Notes: a model not told the origin generated them from the sequence alone. A stretch of 13,011 nt of DNA from Desulfobacterales bacterium (GCA_022013615.1 JAKLQB010000314.1:1-13011), one strand, 5' to 3'. Counted from the stretch's first letter, positions 1 through 6,897 are shown. Made by a program: numbers and translations.

Positions 1-1
1 A

Positions 2-142
2 GAAATCGGATTGCACTTTGGAATTGGGGTATCTGGTGTTTCTCAGGCAAGCCGCCGCGTTGCGTTGCAAATCAAAGACGATAAAAAACTGAAAAAAAAG
101 ATCGATAAACTTATTTCAGATCTCAACTTGTCAACTGTGTAG
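2..142 (+). pseudogene. C-terminal fragment of a RAYT (Y1) transposase with DnaA-like tail
   Basis: The reading frame is open from the left edge to a TAG stop and encodes 46 residues. The visible segment LHFGIGVSGVSQASRRV, followed by a lysine-rich helix, resembles the DnaA-like helix-turn-helix tail found at the C-terminus of one class of REP-associated tyrosine (Y1/IS200-like) transposases. The catalytic HUH and tyrosine parts would lie upstream of the window, so I cannot tell whether the gene is intact there. This tail is unlike the C-terminus of the complete transposase at 979-1770, so two transposase types are present. The family call rests on a short tail only. Confidence 0.55.
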
Positions 143-150
143 GCCTGACA

Positions 151-172
151 CCTATACCGCCCCTATACCGCC
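151..172. repeat. Tandem 11-bp direct repeat (two copies)
   Basis: The unit CCTATACCGCC occurs twice back to back just after the transposase stop codon, at 151-161 and 162-172. It lies at the start of the broken KilA-N reading frame. No function is apparent; it may mark a junction between fragments. Confidence 0.6.
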
Positions 173-315
173 TATGGGAGCATCTGAACAATCCGAATTT
201 TAAACCCGTCGAATTCGACGGGTTTAAAAAACAGGCTGGACTCAACAGTTTTACCCTTACACCCAAGCAGTGGATTGAAAAGACAGGTGCCATTGGTATC
301 TTTTCCAAGGGGTGA
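163..315 (+). pseudogene. KilA-N domain protein, internal fragment
   Basis: The frame reads WEHLNNPNFKPVEFDGFKKQ (175-234), followed by AGLNSFTLTPKQWIEKTGAI, GIFSKG and a TGA stop. This matches the well-known core of KilA-N domain proteins, which are phage and mobile-element DNA-binding proteins: a WE..xNPNF..xEF..F..xAG.NSF.L.P..WI..T.AIGI.SK pattern. Intact members continue with a GRYGGTYAHKDIAFEFASW-like block, which is absent here. No start codon with a ribosome site is visible, and the N-terminal part is missing too. The frame stops nine bases before the left end of transposon remnant E1, so element insertion and decay probably removed the 3' half. Recognition is from the sequence pattern; the loss of function is an inference from the missing ends. 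Confidence 0.75.
198..229. repeat. Perfect 32-bp palindrome inside the KilA-N fragment
   Basis: Bases 198-229 read identically on both strands, centred on GAATTC at 211-216, with arms TTTTAAACCCGTCGAA and TTCGACGGGTTTAAAA. It lies within the codons for FKPVEFDGFK. The outer ends are T on the 5' side and A on the 3' side, the reverse of an intrinsic terminator. It could extrude as a cruciform or bind a dimeric protein; nothing in the sequence decides this. Confidence 0.9.
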
Positions 316-323
316 ATGTGAGT

Positions 324-646
324 GGGGTCGTACCAAGCTAACCGTTTGATATATTTATAGTATGATCGGTTTTTTCCTTATTTTTAGGGCTTAAACCTTT
401 AATTTTCATATCAAAAAGAGTGGTTTAAGAAAGCAGCAGTAAGATGCCAAGGGCAAATCGTCATTAAAAAGGCTTGGGGTTAAGGCAAAAGGACGGAAGA
501 TTGTTGGTGGCAAAAAAAGCTACGGGCTTCGTGAACCAGCGATTCCTTATGGGGCCAAATTTACTCCCGAAAATGGCCTTTTAAGGCTTAAAAGCACCTA
601 TTTTTGGGACGATATTATTTAAATATCAACAGAATAGCTTGGACCC
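324..646 (+). mobile_element. E1: non-autonomous Y1-transposon remnant (323 bp)
   Basis: The left end GGGGTCGTACCAAGCTAAC (324-342) is paired with a degraded inverted right end AATAGCTTGGACCCC (632-646) that lacks four bases of the expected GCTTGGTCCGACCCC. Inside, a plus-strand frame ending TAA at 621 encodes the tail GLREPAIPYGAKFTPENGLL then RLKSTYFWDDII. It is homologous to the last residues of the transposase at 979-1770 (QLREAAVPYGAHFGG...NTYFWGVIR). An upstream TAA and the missing HUH domain make it non-functional. The element is therefore an internally deleted, cross-mobilisable or dead derivative. Most of it is very similar to E5 at 10490-10814. Confidence 0.8.
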
Positions 647-862
647 CAAGCGAAAGCATTCGGTAAGAAGGGAGGTAATGTGAACATACAACTTACAATC
701 AATGGTAAGTCGCTTGCACTCGGTATGTCGCAAAACCTGACGAGTCTATCAGCGGCTGGGTTCAAGAAGATGGGCCTGTTCTCTCGTGGATCGCTACCCA
801 TCCAGAAAATGCCCGGGGATGTGATCTTCTTCGCCAAGAATCCCACAATCACAATAGGGATT
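647..862 (+). other. Unassigned stretch with a short ORF from a GTG start
   Basis: This stretch lies between remnant E1 and the left end of element E2. A GTG at 680 follows a strong ribosome site, GGGAGG at 670-675, and opens a frame beginning MNIQLTINGKSLALGMSQ. About 60 codons later it enters the transposon end, and it stops only at 979, inside E2. A second forward frame (stop near 710, then roughly VACTRYVAKPDESISGWVQE onward) is also open up to the element, and the minus strand is open as well, so coding potential is ambiguous. I recognise no family. It may be the 5' remnant of a gene interrupted by E2, but I could not connect it to the coding sequence after 1799. Confidence 0.3.
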
Positions 863-1799
863 GGGTCGGACCAAGCTAACTTATTGATATCAAGTGAAAT
901 AATCTTGAAATACCCCCTTGATTTGGGCCTATATCGCCCTTTTTTGGGGCTAAATGGGCAATATAGGCAATTGACCTAATGGCTAGAGCACAACGACACT
1001 ATATACCCGGACAATTATGGCACATAACCCACAGGTGCCATAAAAGAGAATTTTTGCTCAAATTTTCAAGGGACCGCAAAAGATGGCTTCAATGGTTGTA
1101 TGAAGCAAAAAAGCGTTACGGATTGGTAATATTGAATTATACGGTCACTTCGAATCATATTCATCTTCTTGTGGTTGGAGGCAATGAAAGGGATATAATC
1201 CCCAATTCGATTAAATTGATTGCAGGAAGGACAGGTCAAGAATTTAATCAACGTAAAAGTCGCAAAGGAGCATTTTGGGAAGATCGTTATCATGCAACAG
1301 CAATTGAAAGCGGCGAACATCTCCTTAAGTGTCTTGTATATATTGACCTCAACATGGTGAGGGCGGGAGTAGTTAAACATCCATCAGAATGGCCCTTTTG
1401 TGGTTACAATGAAATTCAGAAACCCAAAAGGAAGAATATACTGATCGATTATCAAAAACTTACAGAACTTCTTGGTTTTGATTCCTATGATGAAGTTACA
1501 AAGTATCATAAAGGGTGGGTAGAAGAGCACCTTGAAAATGGGAATAATAAACGTGACGATAAATGGACTATGAGCATTGCTGTCGGAAATAGGAGTTTTG
1601 TTGAGAGTGTAAAATTATTAATGGGGACATTGGCAATAGGCCGGAACAGTATTGAATCTGGGAAGTCGTTTCAGCTTCGAGAAGCTGCTGTTCCCTATGG
1701 GGCTCATTTTGGGGGCAAAAAGAGCAATATAGGGCCTGAAAATACCTATTTTTGGGGTGTTATTCGTTAGATTTCAACATGTTAGTTTGGTCCGACCCC
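863..1799 (+). mobile_element. E2: apparently complete Y1-transposase element with inverted ends
   Basis: The left end GGGTCGGACCAAGCTAAC (863-880) and the right end GTTAGTTTGGTCCGACCC (1781-1798) are inverted copies with 17 of 18 matches. They bracket one intact transposase gene (979-1770). No clear flanking target duplication is seen, as expected for HUH/Y1 transposases, which move as single strands. The right end directly abuts the truncated PD-(D/E)XK-like gene, so this element probably removed or separated that gene's 5' part. It is the likely source of mobilising activity for E1, E3, E4 and E5. Exact termini may differ by one or two bases (for example an extra A after CCCC). Confidence 0.8.
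979..1770 (+). CDS. tnpA: REP-associated (RAYT/IS200-like) Y1 transposase
   Basis: This 263-residue protein is a single-domain HUH endonuclease that would nick and rejoin single-stranded transposon ends through a tyrosine-DNA link. The N-terminal QLWHITHRCHKREFLL strand is typical of Y1 transposases. The metal-binding HUH motif is HIHLL in SNHIHLLVVGG, around residue 60. The catalytic tyrosine is most likely the one in CLVYIDLNMVRAGVV, near residue 119, followed by the family-typical HPSEWPFCGYNEI. The C-terminal part carries SFVESVKLLMG and ends PYGAHFGG...NTYFWGVIR, a tail that is also preserved in the three larger remnants. It starts at ATG right after a TAA and lies wholly between the inverted ends of E2. 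No frameshift or missing catalytic residue is seen, so it could be active. Its natural substrates would be the shared GGGGTCGGACC...GTTAGC ends. Confidence 0.9.
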   Translation: MARAQRHYIPGQLWHITHRCHKREFLLKFSRDRKRWLQWLYEAKKRYGLVILNYTVTSNHIHLLVVGGNERDIIPNSIKLIAGRTGQEFNQRKSRKGAFWEDRYHATAIESGEHLLKCLVYIDLNMVRAGVVKHPSEWPFCGYNEIQKPKRKNILIDYQKLTELLGFDSYDEVTKYHKGWVEEHLENGNNKRDDKWTMSIAVGNRSFVESVKLLMGTLAIGRNSIESGKSFQLREAAVPYGAHFGGKKSNIGPENTYFWGVIR

Positions 1800-2462
1800 A
1801 ACTCATCTTCGACGCTTGCTAAGCACCCGGAACTCATAGACTACTATATCAAGTTGAAAGAAGACTCTGGTGATGACGCTGTTACAAATAGCGCCTTAAA
1901 GGTGTTTGAGTCCGACTTGCTTTACATTAAACAGTTCGGGGGCCTTGCAATGATGCTGCAACGGCATACCCCTTTCTACACAATTCCCGGAAACACTGAA
2001 AGCGAGACACTGGATAAAATTAATTTTTTTAAAGAGGTGATTGAGAACAAAGGTGGCTACAAAATATTCTACGATTCAAAGGGTGAGCCGGTTAGGCGCG
2101 AAAAGGATATCCACATAATGTTTCGCTTGGTCTGGCATGGCACACCATCCGATGTCAGCCGTGAAGTAGATGATGGCAGAGGCCCTGCTGATTACAAGAT
2201 ATCACGCGGGGCAATGGACAAAACAATTGTGGAATTCAAACTAGCGAGTAACACACAACTGAAGCGGAACCTTTTGAAGCAACTCGACATTTATAAAAGA
2301 GCCAGCGATGCTGAAGTCGGCTTTAAGGTGATCATCTATTTCACTGAACGAGAGTTGATTCGTGTTCAGGGAATTCTTAGAGAGCTCAAAATGGAAAATG
2401 ATCCCCGTGTTATCCTTGTTGATGCATGCTCAGACAACAAACCTTCGGCATCTAAAGCATGA
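1779..2462 (+). pseudogene. 5'-truncated PD-(D/E)XK-like protein
   Basis: The frame after the right end of E2 begins around KHPELIDYYIKLKEDSGDDA and runs about 220 residues to DNKPSASKA. The C-terminal half has GPADYKISRGAMDKTIVEFK (D...E-x-K spacing), fitting a PD-(D/E)XK nuclease fold core. It continues with a QLKRNLLKQLDIYKRA block and KVIIYFTERELIRVQGIL. From memory, homologues are hypothetical proteins with the same C-terminal signature and a further N-terminal region of perhaps 200 residues, missing here. An ATG at 1779 inside the transposon end keeps the frame open, so a short product could still be made, but no ribosome site is evident. The nuclease role is inferred from motif pattern only; the homologues' biological role is not known to me. 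Confidence 0.6.
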
Positions 2463-2517
2463 AAATCATCCAACAAGCCCAGTTCACCAGATCGGCTGGG
2501 ACGTGTGGCACGCAATG

Positions 2518-2545
2518 CGGGATGGGGTCAGCTCGGGATGGGGTC
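2518..2545. repeat. Duplicated CGGGATGGGGTC at the left flank of E3
   Basis: The 12-mer CGGGATGGGGTC occurs at 2518-2529 and again at 2534-2545. The second copy overlaps the GGGGTC start of miniature element E3. The first copy looks like another element left end whose remainder is gone. This could record nested or repeated insertion at one site, or slippage. Confidence 0.55.
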
Positions 2546-2635
2546 GCGCTATCTCTCTAAAACTATTAACGAAAAACCGTAAAAACACCAGTTTTTAAAA
2601 TAAAACTATAATATTAAATAAGTTAGAGTGACCCC
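2540..2635 (+). mobile_element. E3: 96-bp miniature derivative of the Y1 element
   Basis: The left end GGGGTCGCGCTATC and the right end GTTAGAGTGACCCC are imperfect inverted repeats (11 of 14). The interior CTATTAACGAAAAACCGT next to the left end matches the equivalent part of E4 (CTATTAAAGAAAGACCGT). The right part, ACTATAATATTAAATAAGTT, matches E4's ACTATGATATTCAATAAGTT. It looks like an E4-type element that has lost everything but its two ends, including the transposase tail. It lies between the truncated nuclease gene and the helicase operon. Confidence 0.7.
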
Positions 2636-2838
2636 AAGCGACCAAGCGCAAGCGAAAAGCGAATCATGTTTCAGAAGAATAAGATTGTTTACAGTTATAA
2701 TTGTTCTTGCTATCATCACTCAACAAAGCTGAACCTAAACACAAAAATTGACTTTTGAATACCAAGTGTTAGTAAAGTAGGCATATTCTGCGGCATTTTT
2801 ATCCGCTACATCTCGCTTGCTAAACAAATAGGTGTCTA
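2636..2838 (+). promoter_or_regulatory. Leader of the helicase-DarT-ARH operon; weak promoter candidates
   Basis: This roughly 200-bp non-coding stretch is the only place a promoter for the three-gene operon could lie, apart from E3. It contains a perfect TATAAT at 2696-2701 without a clear -35 box. It also has TTGACT at 2748-2753, with only poor -10 matches downstream (such as TAAAGT at 2773-2778). A modest ribosome site, AGGTG at 2830-2834, precedes the ATG at 2839. No convincing operator or riboswitch is visible, and the promoter position is a guess. Confidence 0.3.
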
Positions 2839-4242
2839 ATGCGAGTGTTACCTGTTGTCATACCAACACCGGAGCAACTTAAAATTATCCTTCGCCAGCA
2901 ACCGGGAACGATCCTCATCCGTGGCGCTGCAGGAAGCGGGAAGACCACAACGATTTTGCTGAGGTTGCGATCTCTTGCAAAGTCCTGGCTCAACCGCAGG
3001 GAGAGACTTGGACTTACTGACCCAGTGCGAATTCTTGTGCTCACTTTTAACCGGACGTTACGTGGTTATATTCATGAATTGGCCACTGAACAAATCAAGG
3101 ATTCGAAGGGATTGTATCTGCAGATTTCTACTTTTGCCAAATGGGCTGTAAATCTATTAGGACGTCCGCTTATTGCTAACCATGAAGAATGTCGGGGAAA
3201 AATTCAAGAATTAGGGTCAAGTATATCTTTAACACCCAATTTTTTAACTGGCGAAGTTGAATACACGCTTGGACGTTTTCTTCCGGAGGATCTTGACAAT
3301 TATTTGACTTGCCGCAGGGATGGCAGGGGTGCGGCACCCCGTGTTGACAAAAAAATGCGGCAACAAATTTTAAATGACGTAATCCTACCATACAACTCCT
3401 GGAAGGTCGGCAGAGATGAAATGGATTGGAACGACTTAGCAATAGAATTGACAAAGAAGAATATCACACCGGGATATGACATTATCATCGTTGACGAGGC
3501 TCAGGACTTTTCGGCAAACCAAATTAGGGCGATTGGCAATCAGCTTGCTGAGGACCACTCACTCACTTTCGTTCTGGATGCTGTCCAACGTATTTATCCC
3601 CGTGGGTTTACTTGGAAGGAAGCTGCCATAAACATAAGGCCCAATGACATTTACCGGCTGAAAAAGAACTACCGGAATACCGTTGAAATTGCCAGGTTTG
3701 CCTTGCCATTGCTGAAGGGTATGGATATTGATGACGATGGGACGCTCCCGGATTTCAACAGTTGTGAACGGAAAGGGCCGGTTCCCAAGGTCGTTAAAGG
3801 TAGATTTGGCAAGCAGATGGAATATGTTATGGACTATATTCGCAATGAAGTGGATTTGTCACAGGAATCCGTCGCCTTCTTGCTCCCCAAGGGGGGCGGA
3901 TGGTTTTTCGAGATTGAGAAATACTTACAACGTTCGAGATTGGAATATTTACACATAACCAGAGAATCTGATTGGCCGGAAGGACATGAAAATATAGCAT
4001 TATGTACGCTTCACTCAGCCAAAGGACTTGAATTTAATCATGTGATCATCCCTGGCTTGAATCAGGAGGTTACCATACATGGTAACGAGGAAGGAGACGA
4101 TCAGTTAAATATGTTGCGCAGATTATTAGCCATGGGCATTGGACGCGCCCGGCAGTCTGTCGTGCTCGGTTATAAGCCAGCGGAGGCCTCGGCACTGATT
4201 AGTTACTTGGATCCTGACACTTATGAAGAAGTTAGTTTATGA
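2839..4242 (+). CDS. UvrD/Rep-like superfamily 1 DNA helicase
   Basis: This 467-residue protein has the full SF1 helicase motif set: Q-motif-like PTPEQ (9-13), Walker A GAAGSGKTTT (29-38), motif Ia LVLTFNRTL (67-74), Walker B IIIVDEAQD (215-223), motif III FVLDAVQRIYPRG (244-256), motif IV-like LKKNYRN (274-280), motif V TLHSAKGLEFNHVII (390-404) and motif VI AMGIGRARQSVVL (431-443). It is much shorter than UvrD or RecB (700 residues or more), implying reduced accessory 1B/2B subdomains. No nuclease domain is seen. ATP-driven translocation on, or unwinding of, DNA is expected. It is the first gene of a tight operon: its TGA overlaps the next ATG by four bases (ATGA), so helicase and DarT are translationally coupled. 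Inference: it may supply or sense the single-stranded DNA that DarT enzymes modify. Confidence 0.9.
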   Translation: MRVLPVVIPTPEQLKIILRQQPGTILIRGAAGSGKTTTILLRLRSLAKSWLNRRERLGLTDPVRILVLTFNRTLRGYIHELATEQIKDSKGLYLQISTFAKWAVNLLGRPLIANHEECRGKIQELGSSISLTPNFLTGEVEYTLGRFLPEDLDNYLTCRRDGRGAAPRVDKKMRQQILNDVILPYNSWKVGRDEMDWNDLAIELTKKNITPGYDIIIVDEAQDFSANQIRAIGNQLAEDHSLTFVLDAVQRIYPRGFTWKEAAINIRPNDIYRLKKNYRNTVEIARFALPLLKGMDIDDDGTLPDFNSCERKGPVPKVVKGRFGKQMEYVMDYIRNEVDLSQESVAFLLPKGGGWFFEIEKYLQRSRLEYLHITRESDWPEGHENIALCTLHSAKGLEFNHVIIPGLNQEVTIHGNEEGDDQLNMLRRLLAMGIGRARQSVVLGYKPAEASALISYLDPDTYEEVSL

Positions 4243-4874
4243 CCATTAATGAAATTTTCAGACAGCGGCAGATTACAGAAATTCTGCATTTTACAACGAA
4301 CGAGGGACTGCTTGGGATCTTGTATTCTCGCTCCATAAAATCCCGGCAACGGCTTCCTAAAGAAAAAACGTTGGAGTATATTTATAAACCAAACGCAGTA
4401 TTTAGAAAGGATAAAGAATGGCTGGACTATGTAAATCTGTCAATTAGCCGAATCAATTACCAATTTTTTGATGTTTCGGCGAACCGCTGGCACAGGCATA
4501 GGAACATCTGGTGGTGCGTGCTTTCCTTTGATCCGGTAATCTTATCTCATCCCGGGGTTTATTTTGCGACCACCAATAATATGTATACCGGGGTGCGGCG
4601 GAACATAGGGGCAAATGGTATGGAAGCTCTCTTCGATAGTCCGATCGTCCAATGGCCGGGACAAACCGTAAGGCGAGATTCTAACATGCCTGCCAACTTT
4701 CCTACCTGTTCCCAGGCCGAAGTACTATATCCCGAAGAACTGCCCACAGAATTCCTTCAGAGGGTATATGTTTCAACCGGCGAAGATCATGATGATATTT
4801 GCGGCCAGTGTGCCGGTGTTTTACACCCGGATATAGAAGTCAAGGTTTTACCTGAGATTTTTGAGGAGAGATAG
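4239..4874 (+). CDS. darT: DarT-like (DUF4433) DNA ADP-ribosyltransferase toxin
   Basis: DarT enzymes use NAD+ to attach ADP-ribose to bases in single-stranded DNA (thymidine or guanosine, by subtype), blocking replication; in phage defence this aborts infection. This 211-residue protein shows the family pattern: ILHFTTNEGLLGIL (15-28) with the NAD-binding H17-F-T, YVNLSISRINYQFFD (64-78), WWCVLSFDPVILSHPGVYFA (91-110), NGMEALF (126-132) and CSQAEVLYPEELP (157-169), with the expected catalytic glutamate at E161. The length is normal for DarT. It overlaps the helicase stop by four bases and is followed one base later by an ADP-ribosylglycohydrolase. The usual partner is the macrodomain protein DarG, which is absent here. 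Which base it modifies cannot be told from sequence. A CxxC pair near the C-terminus (ICGQC, 187-191) is a further oddity. Confidence 0.85.
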   Translation: MTINEIFRQRQITEILHFTTNEGLLGILYSRSIKSRQRLPKEKTLEYIYKPNAVFRKDKEWLDYVNLSISRINYQFFDVSANRWHRHRNIWWCVLSFDPVILSHPGVYFATTNNMYTGVRRNIGANGMEALFDSPIVQWPGQTVRRDSNMPANFPTCSQAEVLYPEELPTEFLQRVYVSTGEDHDDICGQCAGVLHPDIEVKVLPEIFEER

Positions 4875-4875
4875 T

Positions 4876-6528
4876 GTGAAAGCTGCACTGGAAAACCAGG
4901 AGGCTGTCAAAAGGTCGGCATTATGGGCGGCCTATGGAGACGCCTTAGGTTATATTACCGAACTTACTGATGAAAAGGGCCTCAAATGGAGAGCTGGCAC
5001 AGCCCGAATTACAACAACTGTCCCATGGAAACGGAAAATAGGTGGTCGATTCGGAGTGATAGTTGAGTTGCCGGCCGGTTGTTATTCCGATGACACCCAG
5101 TTACGTCTTGCGACCTGTCGCGCTATCCGTGGGGATGGAAAATTTGATGTTGAAGCGTTTGCAAAAGTAGAAGTGCCTGTATGGTTGTCGTATGCGCTCG
5201 GGGCCGGCAGAGGGAGTAAAGCGGCGGCAGTATCGCTGACTCGCAGAGATGCCGCATGGACAAACAATTTTTTTGATAACAAGACCGCCCGTTATATTGA
5301 TTGCGGCGGCAATGGCGCGGCCATGAGGATTCAACCCCATGTTTGGGCCGCTATTGACCGCAGTAATATTGAAACTTTTCTGCCCGATGTAATAAGAAAT
5401 GCCATTTGTACGCATGGGCATTCCCGAGGAATTCTAGGCGCTGTATTTCATGCGTTATGCCTTGCTTATACGCTTCAACACAAAAAAATTCCAGGTGCGA
5501 ATGAATGGCAAGATTTTGTGGATTGTTTTCGTCATGTGCCAGAGCTTATCCTCAAAGATAGTGAACTTCACGATTTCTGGCTGCCAACCTGGGAACAATC
5601 ATCCGGTCGAAATATCAAAGCGTCCTTCAACGATGTCGCGGGAGAATGTCTCAAAGATATAGACCTGATCAGGGAAATGACAAAGAACGACCCGGCAAGC
5701 CATTATGCGAATATTGTAAAAGGGACAGGGGCAATGTCACCGCAATATCGTGGTTCCGGCACGAAAACCGCTATTTTAGCAGTTGCTCTGGCCTGGATAT
5801 ATAAACATAGTCCAAAGGAGGCGATTGAAGTTGCGGCGAATCTAATAGGTAGCGACACAGATACTATCGCTACCATGTCAGGGGCGATTATTGGCGCAGC
5901 CGCCGACGAATACCCGCCTGGAGAAATATGTGACGAAATCTATATTAAAGAAGAGGCCTCTCGTCTGTGCGCTATAAGCCATAAGCAAAAAACAAAAAGC
6001 TTTACTTATCCTGATTTGCTTAAATGGAATGTATCTTCCGCGCAGTCGGATTTTGTTGGAACCGAGCATGGTCGGCTGGCAGTTTCCGGGTTGGGATATG
6101 TTGAGACATTAGGCACATCTTATGAACAAAAGGGCAAGAACGGGGCCGTTTGGCAGTGGCTGCAACTTGCCACAGGTCAGCAAATTTTTGCCAAACGGCG
6201 CTTAAAACCGGTTGTTATTCCCATAACCAACCTGCCTCTTCAAGTTGAAAAGGAAGATGCCATTCGTCAACATTCAGAAGGAGCCCAGGCAAGCCTCTTT
6301 GATATTGGGAGAAAAAAAGAAGTTCAACGCCCGGCTCCCCAAAAACAATTATTGACACTTGATCAAGCCACAAAGCAGGCTATTAATTCCGGATTTAATC
6401 CGGCGTTAATCGGACGTATGCTGCTTGAATTCTCAGAGTGCGAAGACGGAATCGAACTGGCCATGGGATTTTCGGCAATTATTGCCAAAGCGCGTCGAGT
6501 CAGAATTGACCAAAAAGAGCGGCGGTAA
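4876..6528 (+). CDS. ADP-ribosylglycohydrolase (ARH/DraG family) with C-terminal extension; probable DarT antitoxin
   Basis: ARH/DraG enzymes cleave ADP-ribose from modified targets with two Mg ions. I start at GTG 4876 because GAGGAG lies just upstream and the darT stop ends at 4874; an in-frame TTG at 4861 would also be possible. Numbered from GTG (550 residues), the ARH landmarks are all present: WAAYGDALGYITEL (17-30), metal ligands YSDDT (70-74), CGGNGAAMRIQPH (143-155), THGHSRGILGAVFHA (179-193) and the second metal site GSDTDTIATMSGAIIGA (325-341). The remaining 180 or so residues exceed a standard ARH domain. They include GTSYEQKGKNGAVWQWLQLA (413-432) and a basic C-terminus, AKARRVRIDQKERR, and match nothing I recognise. 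The position directly after darT suggests it reverses DNA ADP-ribosylation as antitoxin, replacing DarG. This role is inferred from context. Confidence 0.85.
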   Translation: MKAALENQEAVKRSALWAAYGDALGYITELTDEKGLKWRAGTARITTTVPWKRKIGGRFGVIVELPAGCYSDDTQLRLATCRAIRGDGKFDVEAFAKVEVPVWLSYALGAGRGSKAAAVSLTRRDAAWTNNFFDNKTARYIDCGGNGAAMRIQPHVWAAIDRSNIETFLPDVIRNAICTHGHSRGILGAVFHALCLAYTLQHKKIPGANEWQDFVDCFRHVPELILKDSELHDFWLPTWEQSSGRNIKASFNDVAGECLKDIDLIREMTKNDPASHYANIVKGTGAMSPQYRGSGTKTAILAVALAWIYKHSPKEAIEVAANLIGSDTDTIATMSGAIIGAAADEYPPGEICDEIYIKEEASRLCAISHKQKTKSFTYPDLLKWNVSSAQSDFVGTEHGRLAVSGLGYVETLGTSYEQKGKNGAVWQWLQLATGQQIFAKRRLKPVVIPITNLPLQVEKEDAIRQHSEGAQASLFDIGRKKEVQRPAPQKQLLTLDQATKQAINSGFNPALIGRMLLEFSECEDGIELAMGFSAIIAKARRVRIDQKERR

Positions 6529-6570
6529 GCAAGTCACATCCTTCGAAAGGTAGAAAGGAGAAAGAGAAAG

Positions 6571-6897
6571 GGGGTCACGCTAACTATTTAGGACTATTAA
6601 AGAAAGACCGTAAAAACATCCTTATTTAGTCCCTATATCGAACTTTTCAGGGGCAAAAAGAGCATTATTCACATTTAGTAAAGGGAACGGGGCTTTTTTG
6701 TGTTAGGGTAAAGTCAATATTGGGGTACTGACCTTAGGAAGAAAAAGCATTTAAGCACGAGAAACCCATCAACTTCGAGAGCCCTCTATTCATTATGGTG
6801 TCCATTTTGAGGTTAAAAAGGGCGATATAGGGCCTAAAAACACCTATTTGTAGAACGTAAAACTATGATATTCAATAAGTTAGCGTGGCCCGACCCC
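6571..6897 (+). mobile_element. E4: non-autonomous Y1-transposon remnant (327 bp)
   Basis: The left end GGGGTCACGCTAAC (6571-6584) and the right end GTTAGCGTGGCCCGACCCC (6879-6897) are inverted. Inside, a plus-strand frame ending TAG near 6852 reads HQLREPSIHYGVHFEVKKGD then IGPKNTYL. This is plainly homologous to the transposase tail FQLREAAVPYGAHFGGKKSNIGPENTYFW, with a stop replacing the final W. The catalytic domain is absent. It separates the DarT operon from the Argonaute operon. Its ends are the parents, or siblings, of miniature E3. Confidence 0.8.

Noticed and set aside
198..229. Palindrome as an intrinsic terminator for the upstream transposase
   Set aside because: The 3' side ends in A residues rather than T on the plus strand, and the palindrome begins with T, opposite to terminator design.
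680..979. A 99-residue gene spanning into the transposon
   Set aside because: Its last third is the transposon left end, so at most the first 60 codons can be native; it is treated as an unassigned stretch instead.
4861..4875. TTG at 4861 as the start of the ARH gene
   Set aside because: It would overlap the darT end and lacks a ribosome site upstream, whereas GTG 4876 sits just after GAGGAG.
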